DNA from: Pseudoxanthomonas kalamensis DSM 18571
GTDB lineage: Bacteria; Pseudomonadota; Gammaproteobacteria; Xanthomonadales; Xanthomonadaceae
Reading direction: 5' to 3'
NCBI RefSeq assembly: GCF_010211745.1
Contig: NZ_PDWQ01000006.1
Location: 124,001 to 188,000 of the forward strand
DNA: 64,000 bases
The notes beneath the pieces were generated by a model. The model worked only from the letters and a program-made list of their open reading frames with translations, did not search any database and was not told the DNA's origin. The translations under genes were made by a program, and so were the position numbers. Shown here in pieces: positions 17,603 through 26,728 of the stretch (its first letter is position 1; the number at the start of each line of letters is the position of its first letter).

Positions 17603-20497
17603 ATGACCGATCAACTCGCCTCCAGCTACGAACCTGGCGCCTTCGAATCCCGCCTGTACGCCGAATGGGAAAGCGGCGGCATGTTCGCACCGCACGGCGA
17701 CGGCCCGGCTTACAGCATCCTGCTGCCGCCACCGAACGTCACCGGCACTCTGCACATGGGCCATGCCTTCCAGCACACCCTGCAGGACGCGCTGATCCGC
17801 TACCACCGCATGCATGGCTACCGCACGTTGTGGCAGGTCGGCAGCGACCACGCCGGCATCGCCACCGAAATGGTGGTCACCCGCAACCTGAAGCTGGCCG
17901 GTTCCACCGACACCCGCGACTCGCTGGGCCGCGAGGGCTTCGTGGCCAAGGTCTGGGAGTGGAAGCAGCAATCCGGCGACACCATCGAACGGCAGATGCG
18001 CCGGCTGGGCACCTCCGGCGACTGGTCGCGCAAGGTGTTCACCATGGACGAAGGCCCGTCGCGGGCGGTCGTCGAGGCCTTCGTGCGCCTGCACGAAGAA
18101 GGGCTGATCTACCGCGGCCAGCGCCTGGTCAACTGGGATCCGGTGCTGAAGACCGCGATCTCCGACCTGGAAGTGGTCAGCGAGGAAGAAGACGGCTTCC
18201 TGTGGTCGATCCGCTATCCGCTGGCCGACGGCGCCAGCTACGAACACGTCGAAACCGACACCGACGGCAACGAGACCCTGCGCGAAACCCGCGACTACCT
18301 GGTGGTGGCCACCACCCGCCCGGAAACGATGCTCGGCGACACCGCGGTGATGGTGCACCCGGACGATGCGCGCTATGCCGCGCTGCATGGCGCATCGGTC
18401 GAACTGCCGCTCAGCGGACGCCGCATTCCGCTGATCGTCGACGACTACGTCGACCGCGACTTCGGCACCGGCGTGGTCAAGGTCACCCCCGCGCACGACT
18501 TCAACGACTACGCGGTCGGCCAGCGCCACGGCCTACCGATTATCAATCTGTTCACCGATATCGCCGCGATCAACGACGATGCACCGGAAAAGTATCGCGG
18601 TCTGGACCGCTACGACGCACGCAAGGCCGTACTGGCCGATCTGGAAGCGGCCGATCTACTGGTCGAAGCCAAGCCGCACAAGCTGCAGGTGCCGCGCGGC
18701 GACCGCACCGGCCAGGTGATCGAGCCCTACCTGACCGACCAGTGGTTCGTGAAGATGGACGCGCTGGGTCAGCGCGGCATGCAGCTGGTCGAGTCGGGCG
18801 AAGTGAAATTCGTGCCGCCGAACTGGATCAACACCTATCGCCACTGGATGGAGAACATCCAGGACTGGTGCATCAGCCGCCAGCTGTGGTGGGGCCACCG
18901 CATTCCGGCGTGGTTTGGCAGTGATGGTGTGCCCTATGTCGGCAGGAGCATCGAAGAAGCCCGCGCAAACGCAAAGGCTCAAGGCTACACAGGCGAACTT
19001 TCCGAAGATGATCGTGACAACGACGTGCTGGAGACCTGGTTCTCCTCGGCGCTGTGGCCGTTCAGCACCCTGGGCTGGCCGGACGAAGCGGCGATGGCCG
19101 CGCGCGGCTACGACGACTACCTGCCCTCCAGCGTGCTGGTCACCGGCTTCGACATCATCTTCTTCTGGGTCGCGCGCATGGTGATGATGACCGACAGGCT
19201 GACCGGCCAGGTGCCGTTCCGCGACGTCTACATCACCGGCTTGGTCCGCGACAAGGACGGGCAGAAGATGTCCAAGTCCAAGGGCAACATCCTCGACCCG
19301 CTGGACATCATTGACGGCATCGCGCTGGACGCGCTGGTCGCCAAGCGCACCGCCGGGCTGATGCAGCCGAAGATGGCCGAGAAAATCGAAAAGGCCACGC
19401 GCAAGGAATTTCCCGACGGCATCGCCGCCCACGGCGCCGACGCGCTGCGCTTCACCATGGCTGCACTGGCCGGTCCCGGCCGCGACATCAAGTTCGACCT
19501 CGGCCGCGCCGAAGGCTACAAGAACTTCTGCAACAAGCTGTGGAACGCCAGCCGCTTCGTGCTGATGAACACCGAAGGCTTCGTGCTTCCAACTCTTCCC
19601 CCGCAAGCGGGGGAAGGTGCCCGCAGGGCGGATGGGGGCACACCGGCATGGCCGGTCACCGATGCCGAGAAGTGGATCCTGGCCCGCCTGGCGCGTACGG
19701 TCGCCGCGGCGCAGGAACACTTCGCCGCCTACCGTTTCGACCTGCTGACGCAGGCGCTGTACGAATTCGCCTGGAACGAGTTCTGCGACTGGTTCGTCGA
19801 ATTGGCCAAGCCGGCGCTGAACGGCGACGATGCGGCGGCGGCCGATTCGACCCGCCACACCCTGCTGCACGTACTCGAATCATTGCTGCGGCTGCTGCAC
19901 CCGCTGGTGCCGTTCGTCACCGAGGAGCTTTGGCGGCAGGTCGCGCCGAAGCTGGGCATCGCCGGCAACAGCATTTCGCTGCAGCGCTATCCGCAGCCGG
20001 ACGACTTCGCCGGCCAGGACCATGCCGGCGCCGAAGCCGGTGTCGAATGGCTCAAGGCCATGGTCAGCGCCTTGCGTCGGGTGCGCAGCGAGTTGAACGT
20101 GTCGCCCGCCAAGACCATCCGCCTGCTGCTGCAGGACGGCAGCCCCGAGGACCGCAGCCGTGTCGAACGTTTCGCCGCGCCGTTGCGCTTCCTGCTGAAG
20201 CTGGAAAACATCGAATGGCTGGACGGCGGCGCCGACGCGCCCGCCAGTGCCACCGCCGTGGTCGGCGAGTTGAAGCTGCTGGTGCCGTTGGAAGGCCTGG
20301 TCGATCTGGATGCCGAGCGCGCACGCCTGGACAAGGAGATCGCCCGGGTCGCCGGCGAGAAGCTCAAGAGCGAAACCAAGCTGTCGAAATTCACCGACAA
20401 GGTGCCGGCGGCGGTGGTCGAGCAGGAACGTCAGCGCCTAGTCGACTGGAGCACCCAACTGGACGCCTTGCAGGCGCAGCGCCTGCGCCTGGGCTGA
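17603..20497 (+). CDS. valS: Valyl-tRNA synthetase
   Basis: 964 residues (E. coli 951). A class I enzyme that charges tRNA-Val. The HIGH motif is HMGH at 51-54 within [13 protein letters not shown]. The CP1 editing domain follows, with [15 protein letters not shown] is at 555-559, then the anticodon-binding domain, and a C-terminal tRNA-binding coiled coil (about 900-964). Unusually, around residues 663-686 there is an extra Pro/Gly/Arg-rich stretch encoded by a palindromic repeat. It sits between MNTEG and EKWILARL, where the E. coli protein has a shorter linker, so it is probably tolerated as a surface loop. Confidence 0.97.
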   Translation: MTDQLASSYEPGAFESRLYAEWESGGMFAPHGDGPAYSILLPPPNVTGTLHMGHAFQHTLQDALIRYHRMHGYRTLWQVGSDHAGIATEMVVTRNLKLAGSTDTRDSLGREGFVAKVWEWKQQSGDTIERQMRRLGTSGDWSRKVFTMDEGPSRAVVEAFVRLHEEGLIYRGQRLVNWDPVLKTAISDLEVVSEEEDGFLWSIRYPLADGASYEHVETDTDGNETLRETRDYLVVATTRPETMLGDTAVMVHPDDARYAALHGASVELPLSGRRIPLIVDDYVDRDFGTGVVKVTPAHDFNDYAVGQRHGLPIINLFTDIAAINDDAPEKYRGLDRYDARKAVLADLEAADLLVEAKPHKLQVPRGDRTGQVIEPYLTDQWFVKMDALGQRGMQLVESGEVKFVPPNWINTYRHWMENIQDWCISRQLWWGHRIPAWFGSDGVPYVGRSIEEARANAKAQGYTGELSEDDRDNDVLETWFSSALWPFSTLGWPDEAAMAARGYDDYLPSSVLVTGFDIIFFWVARMVMMTDRLTGQVPFRDVYITGLVRDKDGQKMSKSKGNILDPLDIIDGIALDALVAKRTAGLMQPKMAEKIEKATRKEFPDGIAAHGADALRFTMAALAGPGRDIKFDLGRAEGYKNFCNKLWNASRFVLMNTEGFVLPTLPPQAGEGARRADGGTPAWPVTDAEKWILARLARTVAAAQEHFAAYRFDLLTQALYEFAWNEFCDWFVELAKPALNGDDAAAADSTRHTLLHVLESLLRLLHPLVPFVTEELWRQVAPKLGIAGNSISLQRYPQPDDFAGQDHAGAEAGVEWLKAMVSALRRVRSELNVSPAKTIRLLLQDGSPEDRSRVERFAAPLRFLLKLENIEWLDGGADAPASATAVVGELKLLVPLEGLVDLDAERARLDKEIARVAGEKLKSETKLSKFTDKVPAAVVEQERQRLVDWSTQLDALQAQRLRLG
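19595..19638 (+). repeat. Palindromic repeat inside the valS coding sequence
   Basis: A perfect palindrome CTTCCCCCGC-AA-GCGGGGGAAG (19595-19616) is followed by a GCCC-GCA-GGGC hairpin and GGATGGGGG. It is read in frame as [15 protein letters not shown]. The same kind of element is normally intergenic (compare 17551). Confidence 0.85.
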
Positions 20498-20548
20498 TTC
20501 GCCATCGTGCCTGCCTCTCCTTCGAGAAAGCGGGCGCGGCGACGTGCA

Positions 20549-21049
20549 TCAAAGCGGCGGCATGCGCTCGATCTCGCCGTGCACCAGTTCGATCGCCATC
20601 ACGATGGCATCCTCGCGACCATGCTCGGCCGGGTAGTAGCGCGGTCGCCGGCCGATCTCGTTGAAGCCCTCGGCGTGGTACAGGGCGATGGCCGGCGGAT
20701 TCGACGGCCGCACCTCCAGGAACACCCGCTCGGCCTCGCGCTCGCGCGCCTGCTGCAGCAGCGCGTGCAGCAGCTTGCGGCCCAAGCCGCGACCCTGGCG
20801 CTCGGGCGCCACGCACAAGTTGAGGATATGCGCCTCGCCGGCCGCCAGGCTGATCAGCCCGTAGCCGATCAGCAGGCCGTTCTCGCGCAGGGTCCAGCCC
20901 GGATAGCCGGCCAGCAGGCAGTCGCGGAAGATGCCGCGCGTCCACGGGAACGGATAGGCGCGCTGCTCGACGGCCATCACCTCGTCCAGGTCGGATTCGC
21001 CCATTGGCCGCAATACCGGCTCGCGCGCAGCACTGCGTACCGCGCTCAT
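20549..21049 (-). CDS. rimI: Ribosomal protein S18-alanine N-acetyltransferase
   Basis: 166 residues. A GNAT acetyltransferase that modifies the N-terminal alanine of ribosomal protein S18. The acetyl-CoA loop is visible as VAPERQGRGLGRKLL, followed by FLEVRPSNPPAIALYHAEGF and RRPRYY, all typical of RimI. I chose ATG 21049 (MSAVRSAAREP), which overlaps the stop of the upstream gene in an ATGA; a much longer upstream extension in the same frame is not coding-like. It is last of pssA-holD-like-rimI and converges on valS. Confidence 0.94.
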   Translation of the reverse strand: MSAVRSAAREPVLRPMGESDLDEVMAVEQRAYPFPWTRGIFRDCLLAGYPGWTLRENGLLIGYGLISLAAGEAHILNLCVAPERQGRGLGRKLLHALLQQAREREAERVFLEVRPSNPPAIALYHAEGFNEIGRRPRYYPAEHGREDAIVMAIELVHGEIERMPPL

Positions 21050-21462
21050 GGTGTGCCGGCCACCTTGCGCAAGGCGCGCAGCCGCGGCCACAACGCGCGC
21101 TTGGCAGCGGGATTGCCGCGTAGTTCGGCTGAAGGCGGCCACTGGGCGATGACCTCGGCCATGCCCGGCGCGGAAGGATTGCAGCCCGAGGCCCGGATCA
21201 GGGCGAAATGCAGGCGATCGGGCACCCGCGTCGGTAGGCGGCGGCCGAAGCCGTTGCTCGCCGGCGGCGTGTCCGTGGCAGGCGGCGGCACAGGCGCCCG
21301 ACGCGGCGGCGGTGCGGTTTCGCGGACACGGGTCGTCGTCTCGGCGTGCGCCTCGGTCACCGGCGCCTGTTGCGCTGCTGCCGGCAGCGACCCGGCGATC
21401 CAGACCTTGTGCCCCAGCGCTTCCAGCCAGCCATGCTGCTCGGCCGTCCACAGCGGCGGCAT
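21046..21462 (-). CDS. Probable divergent DNA polymerase III psi subunit (HolD-like)
   Basis: 138 residues from ATG 21462, eight bases after the pssA stop; E. coli HolD has 137. Seen: the N-terminus has W..EQHGWLEALGHKVW, comparable to the HolD segment WQLQQLGITQW. The C-terminus reads ELRGNPAAKRALWPRLRAL, comparable to HolD DLRANPTARAALWQQICTY. The middle is Pro/Ala-rich and low in complexity. It overlaps rimI by four bases; in E. coli holD also overlaps rimI. Psi binds chi (holC is in this window) and the clamp loader. Such genes are usually left hypothetical because the family diverges fast, so the call is inference from two end motifs, length and synteny. Confidence 0.72.
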   Translation of the reverse strand: MPPLWTAEQHGWLEALGHKVWIAGSLPAAAQQAPVTEAHAETTTRVRETAPPPRRAPVPPPATDTPPASNGFGRRLPTRVPDRLHFALIRASGCNPSAPGMAEVIAQWPPSAELRGNPAAKRALWPRLRALRKVAGTP

Positions 21463-21470
21463 CGCCTCGC

Positions 21471-22247
21471 TCACCCGGCGCGCTCCGCCGGCCTGCGCAG
21501 ACGCTGCCACAACCACATCGCCGGTCCGGACAGGGCATACACCACCCCGACCACGAACAATACGCGTGGCGGGTCCACCACCAGCATCGCCAGCACGATC
21601 GGCACCAACAGCAGGACCACGAACGGCACCCGGTCGGCCTTCGGCCCGCCACCGGCACCCTTGAAGCTCCAGTAGCGGATCCGGCTAACCATCAGCAGAC
21701 CCGACACCAGGGTCACTGCCAGCGCGACGTAACGCAGTTCCTCGCCGCTCCAGCCCAGCTTGCCGTCAGCGAAAGCCAGCACGAAGGACATCATCAGCCC
21801 GGCCGAGGCCGGGCTGGCCAGACCGATGAACCAGCGTTTGTCGACCACCCCGACCTGAGTATTGAAGCGCGCCAGCCGCAGCGCCGCGCAGGCGGCGTAC
21901 AGGAAGGCCACCGCCCAACCGACCCGGCCCATCACGCTGCCGTCGAACTTCAGCGCCGACAACGACCAGTGGTACATCACCAACGCCGGCGCCATGCCGA
22001 AGCTGACCAGGTCGGCCAGCGAGTCGTACTGCACGCCGAACTCGCTGCTGGTGCCTGTCAGGCGCGCCACCCGGCCGTCGATGCCGTCGGCCAGTCCGGC
22101 GATGAAGACCGCCACCGCCGCGTGCACGAATTGTGAGTTGGCGGCGGCAATGATGGCGTAGAAGCCCGCAAACAGGCCCGCCGTGGTGAACAGGTTGGGT
22201 AACAGATAGATGCCACGGGAGCGCGGCGGGGGCGGGTTCTGGTCCAT
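21471..22247 (-). CDS. pssA: CDP-diacylglycerol-serine O-phosphatidyltransferase
   Basis: 258 residues. Makes phosphatidylserine, the precursor of phosphatidylethanolamine, in the inner membrane. The CDP-alcohol phosphotransferase signature is complete: Asp57-Gly58..Ala61-Arg62, Gly71, Asp75, Asp79 (from GIDGRVARLTG through FGVQYDSLAD). Some seven hydrophobic helices follow the start MDQNPPPPRSRGIYLLPNLF. This is the multi-spanning type II PssA of Bacillus and many proteobacteria, not the soluble E. coli type. It is first in a run with the holD-like gene and rimI. Confidence 0.94.
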   Translation of the reverse strand: MDQNPPPPRSRGIYLLPNLFTTAGLFAGFYAIIAAANSQFVHAAVAVFIAGLADGIDGRVARLTGTSSEFGVQYDSLADLVSFGMAPALVMYHWSLSALKFDGSVMGRVGWAVAFLYAACAALRLARFNTQVGVVDKRWFIGLASPASAGLMMSFVLAFADGKLGWSGEELRYVALAVTLVSGLLMVSRIRYWSFKGAGGGPKADRVPFVVLLLVPIVLAMLVVDPPRVLFVVGVVYALSGPAMWLWQRLRRPAERAG

Positions 22248-22333
22248 TGGACTCAGTTTAGCTTAAGCCGCGCCCTTGCCAGCACGGCCGGACGATGCTG
22301 CAATCATGGGCCCAGCAAGCCATGGAACCCGCC

Positions 22334-22732
22334 ATGCGTACCCTGTTCAGCCTGTCCGTTCTGCTGGCGACCGTGCTCGTCGCGACGCCGCTGGCGGCCC
22401 AGTCCACCAAGGTCTACCAGTGGAAGGATTCCAGTGGCGTGACCCACTATTCCGACAGCCCGCCGCCGGGGCAACGCCCCAAGGAACGCCGCATCGATAC
22501 CCGTGGCAGCGCCGTGGCCGAGGCCCAGGACGAGGAAAAGCCGGACGAGAGTCCGCAATGCAAGCAGGCCCGCTTCAACCTGCAGGCGTTGAGCAGTTCG
22601 TCACCGGTGCAGCAGGACACCGATGGCGACGGCAAGCCGGACAAGATCCTGACCGACGCCGAACGCGGCAACCAGAAGGCACTGGCCGAGGCCGCGGTCA
22701 AGGCCTACTGCACCTCCGCCCCGGCCAAATAG
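22334..22732 (+). CDS. DUF4124 domain exported protein
   Basis: 132 residues. The ATG at 22334 gives a signal peptide ([23 protein letters not shown]) and is preferred over an in-frame ATG 13 codons upstream. The mature N-terminus holds the DUF4124 core: [19 protein letters not shown] followed by RRID. This small domain recurs in secreted or periplasmic gammaproteobacterial proteins of unknown role. The C-terminal part has an Asp-rich [12 protein letters not shown] stretch resembling a calcium-binding loop. It is followed after three bases by a second DUF4124 gene and then proS. Confidence 0.82.
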   Translation: MRTLFSLSVLLATVLVATPLAAQSTKVYQWKDSSGVTHYSDSPPPGQRPKERRIDTRGSAVAEAQDEEKPDESPQCKQARFNLQALSSSSPVQQDTDGDGKPDKILTDAERGNQKALAEAAVKAYCTSAPAK

Positions 22733-22735
22733 CCG

Positions 22736-23005
22736 ATGCGCCTGGCCTGGGCCGTCCTTGCAGGACTGCTGCTGGGCGCCGTGGCAGCCTGGTGGGTTTC
22801 CCGGGACGCGCCCGGGCAATCGAAAGCCAGGCAGCAGCGCGCCGAACAGGCCGCTGCCGAACAGGCGCGCGATGCGGTCCCCGCGCTGTACCGCTGGCGC
22901 GACGACGCCGGCACCCTGCAGATCACCGACCAACCGCCGCAAGGACGTCCCTACGAGCGCATCGCGCGCGATCCCGAGCGCGGGATCGAGGTTCGCGGCA
23001 ACTGA
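22736..23005 (+). CDS. Small DUF4124 domain protein, membrane-anchored
   Basis: 89 residues. The N-terminus has one hydrophobic helix ([19 protein letters not shown]) without a clear cleavage site, so it may stay as an anchor. A charged Gln/Ala/Arg-rich linker follows, then a DUF4124-like core: [19 protein letters not shown]. It is a paralogue of the preceding gene, three bases downstream and probably co-transcribed. Function unknown. Confidence 0.78.
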   Translation: MRLAWAVLAGLLLGAVAAWWVSRDAPGQSKARQQRAEQAAAEQARDAVPALYRWRDDAGTLQITDQPPQGRPYERIARDPERGIEVRGN

Positions 23006-23066
23006 AGCAGGCCCGGGTTGCCGGCACATGGCAAAATGGCGACTTTCCGCCGTTCGATCCCACGCC

Positions 23067-24761
23067 ATGCGCCTGTCGCGATTCCATCTGCACACCACCA
23101 AGGAAACACCGGCCGATGCCGAACTGGTCAGCCACCGGCTGATGCTGCGCGCCGGCATGATCCGCAAGCTGGCCGCCGGCCTGTACGCCTGGTCGCCGCT
23201 GGGCCTGCGCGTGCTGCGCAAGGTGGAAACCGTGGTCCGCGAGGAAATGGACCGCGCCGGCGCGATCGAGATGGTTATGCCGACGATCCAGCCGCGCGAA
23301 CTGTGGGAAGAAACCGCACGCTGGGAAAAATTCGGCGGCCAGTTGCTGAAGATCACCGACCGCAAGGACCAGCAGTTCTGCTACAGCCCGACCGCCGAAG
23401 AGGCAGTCACCGATTTCGCCCGCCAGGAGCTGTCCAGCTACAAGCAGCTGCCGGTCAATTTCTACCAGATCAACACCAAGTTCCGCGACGAGATCCGCCC
23501 GCGCTTCGGGGTGATGCGCGCACGCGAATTCGTGATGAAGGATGCCTATTCCTTCCATGTCGCCGACGAGGACCTGGAGCTCGAATACCGCAACATGCAG
23601 GCTGCCTACACGCGCATCTTCACCCGCCTCGGCCTGCAGTTCCGCGCGGTGCAGGCCGACAGCGGCGCGATCGGCGGCGACGCCTCGCAGGAATTCCACG
23701 TGCTGGCCGAATCAGGCGAGGACGCCCTCGCCTTCTCCACCGGCTCGGACTATGCCGCCAACGTCGAGGCCGCCCGCGCCGCCGCGCCTGACCCGCGCCC
23801 GGCCGCCGCCGAAGCAATGCGCGAGGTCGAAACGCCCACGCAGAAAACCTGCGAGGACGTCGCCGCCCTGCTCGGCATCCCGCTGCAACGCACGGCGAAA
23901 TCGGTCGCGGTGATGACCGACGACGGTTTCGTGCTGGCGCTGGTGCGCGGCGACCACGCCGTCAACGAGATCAAGCTGGCCAAGGTCCCGGGCTTGGCCG
24001 GCTACCGCATGGCCAGCGAAGCCGAAATCCTCGAGCACCTAGGCTGCGAACCCGGCTTCCTCGGCCCGATCGGCGCGAAGAAGCCCGTCCGCATCGTCGC
24101 CGACCGCGAGGTCGCAGCGATGGCCGACTTCGTCGTCGGTGCCAACGCGGCCGGTTTCCACATCGCCGGGGTCAACTGGGGGCGCGACCTGCCCGAACCC
24201 GAGGTCGTCGCCGACATCCGCAACGTGGTCGCCGGCGATCGCGCCGAGGACGGCGGCGAACTCCGCCTCGCTCGCGGCATCGAGGTCGGTCACGTATTCC
24301 AGCTTGGCCGCAAGTACAGCGAGGCGATGCAGTTCAGCGTGCTCGACGAGAACGGTAAATCGCTGGTGCCGACCATGGGCTGCTATGGAATCGGCGTATC
24401 GCGCATCGTCGCCGCGGCGATCGAGCAGAACCACGACGACAACGGCATCGTCTGGCCCGAGCCGATGGCGCCGTGGACGGTGGCAGTGTGCGTCATCAAT
24501 CCGAAGAAGGATGCGCAAGTAGCCGCCGCCGCCGAAGCCCTGCTGCAGGAATTGCTCGACGCCGGCATCGACGCCGTGCTCGACGATCGCGGCCTGCGCC
24601 CCGGCGCGATGTTCGCTGACATCGAGTTGATCGGCATCCCGCACCGGGTGGTGGTTTCCGAGCGCGGCCTGGCCGCCGGCAGCTACGAATATCGCGCCCG
24701 CAACGCTGTCGAAGCCAAAAATCTCGCGCATGACGCACTGCTGGAAAAACTGTGCGGTTGA
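23067..24761 (+). CDS. proS: Prolyl-tRNA synthetase, bacterial type
   Basis: 564 residues (E. coli 572). A class II synthetase charging tRNA-Pro. The ATG at 23067 gives [19 protein letters not shown], the standard start; a longer in-frame extension overlaps the preceding gene. Motif 1 lies near [11 protein letters not shown], motif 2 near [21 protein letters not shown], and motif 3 near GCYGIGVSR. Between motifs 2 and 3 is the INS editing domain (about 230-400), which clears Ala-tRNA-Pro, then a C-terminal anticodon-binding domain. Confidence 0.97.
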   Translation: MRLSRFHLHTTKETPADAELVSHRLMLRAGMIRKLAAGLYAWSPLGLRVLRKVETVVREEMDRAGAIEMVMPTIQPRELWEETARWEKFGGQLLKITDRKDQQFCYSPTAEEAVTDFARQELSSYKQLPVNFYQINTKFRDEIRPRFGVMRAREFVMKDAYSFHVADEDLELEYRNMQAAYTRIFTRLGLQFRAVQADSGAIGGDASQEFHVLAESGEDALAFSTGSDYAANVEAARAAAPDPRPAAAEAMREVETPTQKTCEDVAALLGIPLQRTAKSVAVMTDDGFVLALVRGDHAVNEIKLAKVPGLAGYRMASEAEILEHLGCEPGFLGPIGAKKPVRIVADREVAAMADFVVGANAAGFHIAGVNWGRDLPEPEVVADIRNVVAGDRAEDGGELRLARGIEVGHVFQLGRKYSEAMQFSVLDENGKSLVPTMGCYGIGVSRIVAAAIEQNHDDNGIVWPEPMAPWTVAVCVINPKKDAQVAAAAEALLQELLDAGIDAVLDDRGLRPGAMFADIELIGIPHRVVVSERGLAAGSYEYRARNAVEAKNLAHDALLEKLCG

Positions 24762-24768
24762 GCGGGAT

Positions 24769-24792
24769 CGGGGCAATTCGCCCCGGATTTTC
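24769..24792 (+). terminator. Weak terminator-like hairpin after proS
   Basis: CGGGGC-AATTC-GCCCCG followed by GATTTT, starting eight bases after the proS stop. The stem is short and the T-run has only four, so termination is plausible but not certain. Confidence 0.5.
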
Positions 24793-24906
24793 CCGATTAT
24801 CCGTTTCTCACGTTAATCGCCGGATTTCCCATCGCATTAATTCGCGATTATCATTGGTTATGCGCGCCATGGAATGGCGTCATCCATCCATGATTCGGAG
24901 ATATTG

Positions 24907-25278
24907 ATGTCCATCGATTTGAACGGCCTGTCGGCCAAAGAACTGACCACGCTGATTTCGCAAGCCAAGAAGCAGCAGACCAAGCTGGCCAAGCGCCGTC
25001 CGGTCGGCACCATCCGCAAGCAGATCAATGCTTTCCTGAAGAAGGAAGGCTATACCGTCGCCGAGGTATTCGGCTCCGCAGGCAAGGCTCCCGCGCGCGC
25101 CGCCAGAAAGGCCGCGACGACCAAGAAACCGCGCAAGCTCGGCAAGGTCGCGCCGAAATACCGCAACCCTGCCAATCCGAAGGAAACCTGGACCGGACGC
25201 GGCAAGCAGCCGCGCTGGATGGCCGCGCTGACCGCCAAGGGCAAGAAGAAGGAAGATTTCCTGATCAAGCGCAAGTAA
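24907..25278 (+). CDS. H-NS family nucleoid-associated protein
   Basis: 123 residues. The start at 24907 has GGAG six bases upstream. The N-terminal half is a short oligomerisation helix region (LSAKELTTLISQAKKQQTKL). The linker is very rich in Lys and Ala. The C-terminus carries the H-NS DNA-binding core: KYRNPANPKETWTGRGKQPR at 84-103, which inserts into the minor groove of AT-rich DNA. Similar proteins silence low-GC, horizontally acquired loci; the AT-richer polysaccharide island here would be a natural target, which is inference. The 145-base upstream gap is AT-rich. A strong hairpin follows the stop. Confidence 0.9.
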   Translation: MSIDLNGLSAKELTTLISQAKKQQTKLAKRRPVGTIRKQINAFLKKEGYTVAEVFGSAGKAPARAARKAATTKKPRKLGKVAPKYRNPANPKETWTGRGKQPRWMAALTAKGKKKEDFLIKRK

Positions 25279-25297
25279 GCGTCGATCCCGTTTTCAT

Positions 25298-25327
25298 GAA
25301 AATGCCGGCGCTTGCGCCGGCATTTTC
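25298..25327 (+). terminator. Strong hairpin terminator after the H-NS-like gene
   Basis: A perfect 14-base stem, GAAAATGCCGGCGC pairing with GCGCCGGCATTTTC across a two-base loop. The A/T ends of the stem make it work in either direction: for the H-NS gene on plus and for the convergent thrE-like gene on minus. Confidence 0.88.
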
Positions 25328-25417
25328 GTTTCCTCGCCCCCGTGACCAAACATGCCGTGACCGAACATGCAGCCGTTGTTACCGGCCGCGACGGCGAAGG
25401 GAATCTACGGCTGCCCG

Positions 25418-26668
25418 CTACAGGAATTTCCGCGCCGGCACCAGCAGGTTGCCGAACAGCAGACCCGCCACCAGCGCCATCACCACGTACAGCACCGTCA
25501 GCAACGGCGCCTCGACTGCCCCGCCATCGATCTGCTGGGTCAGGTTCATCAGCCCACGCAGGCTGATGCTGCCCGGCACCAGCATGATGATGCCGGGCAC
25601 GCGGATGATCGCGCCGGGACGGCCGAGCTTCCTCGCGAACAAGTTGCCGGCGGCGGTCAGGGCCAGCGCCGAAACGAAGATCCCGACCGGGCTACCCAGC
25701 GTCAGGCCGACAAAGCGCGAGATCAGGTAGCCGGCGATGGCCGCGGCCATCACCCATGGAATGTCCCGCCGATGCGCGCGGAACAGCAGGGCAAAGGCAT
25801 AGGCTGCGGCCGCCAGCGCCACCCACTCCACCCAGCCCGGTTGCGGACGGCTGGCACGGACCGCCGGTTCCAGCCCGAGCCAATGCGCCAGTTGCAGCGC
25901 GATCAGGGTGCCGACGGTGAGTTTGAGCATGGTCGTGATCGCACCGGCGAAGCGCGCGGTGCCCGACACCAGATGCTGGCTGGTCAGTTCGTTCACCGCA
26001 TTGGTCAGCGTCAGGCCCGGCAGCAGCACGACCAGGGAGGCGATGACCACGGTGTTGAGATTCAACGGCGCGACGAAATACGCCACCAGCACGGCCAGCA
26101 GGCCGGCCAGCAGCGCGGAAATCGCGTCGCTGGCTTCCTTCAGCTGCGGCCGCCGTTCGGTGATCTGCGCGAACAGGCCGATCACCAGACCGATCAATGA
26201 CGCGGTGGCGATATCCAGCCACGGCAACCGCCACAAGCCGGCAACCGCGGCGGACGCCAGCGCGAAGGCGCCGAGCTGGACCAGACGCCAGCGCCGGCTG
26301 TGCGGCCGGTCCAGCGCGCGCAGGGCAGTGTGCCCTTCGGCCACGCTCATCTCGCCAACGGCCACCGCTTCGGCGATCCGGTCCGCCTCGCCCAGCTTGT
26401 ATAGATCATTCTCGCCGGGCGCCAGACGGATGACCCGTGTGGTATCGCTCAGGCCCAGCGGCCGGGCCGGGTCGCTGAAGCTCAGGATCACCCCGGTCGG
26501 ATTCGACCACGGCTCGCAATCCAGCCCCAGGCGACGCGACAGCACCTCCACCGCGCCCTCCAGCCGTTGCGCCGTGGTGCCGTAGGTATGCAGGCGCGCG
26601 GCGATCTCGCAGACGAAGGCAATGCGCTGGGCGTAGGTGGCGTCGGATTCGGAAGGCGGCATCGGCAT
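25418..26668 (-). CDS. Threonine/serine exporter family protein (ThrE type)
   Basis: 416 residues. The N-terminal half is the soluble ThrE domain: ERIAFVCEIAARLHTYG-like start, RLEGAVE, and a pattern of short strands. Helices follow from about residue 125. The second half carries the smaller ThrE_2-like domain with helices near 265-400. The full ThrE length in Corynebacterium is about 490. Known members export L-threonine and L-serine by proton motive force; the substrate here is not shown by sequence. It is convergent with the H-NS-like gene and divergent from the Mla-like operon. Confidence 0.85.
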   Translation of the reverse strand: MPMPPSESDATYAQRIAFVCEIAARLHTYGTTAQRLEGAVEVLSRRLGLDCEPWSNPTGVILSFSDPARPLGLSDTTRVIRLAPGENDLYKLGEADRIAEAVAVGEMSVAEGHTALRALDRPHSRRWRLVQLGAFALASAAVAGLWRLPWLDIATASLIGLVIGLFAQITERRPQLKEASDAISALLAGLLAVLVAYFVAPLNLNTVVIASLVVLLPGLTLTNAVNELTSQHLVSGTARFAGAITTMLKLTVGTLIALQLAHWLGLEPAVRASRPQPGWVEWVALAAAAYAFALLFRAHRRDIPWVMAAAIAGYLISRFVGLTLGSPVGIFVSALALTAAGNLFARKLGRPGAIIRVPGIIMLVPGSISLRGLMNLTQQIDGGAVEAPLLTVLYVVMALVAGLLFGNLLVPARKFL

Positions 26669-26728
26669 ATTCTAGGCGGCGTTGATCGCCGTTTGTCGGC
26701 ATAGCCTGTATTCTGGCCGCCAAGCGAT

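Noticed and set aside
18656-19870. A 404-codon minus-strand frame opposite valS
   Set aside because: Shadow of valS; no motif recognised.
24769-24785. Possible riboswitch or leader between proS and the H-NS-like gene
   Set aside because: Only one short hairpin is present and no conserved leader pattern; a terminator explains it better.
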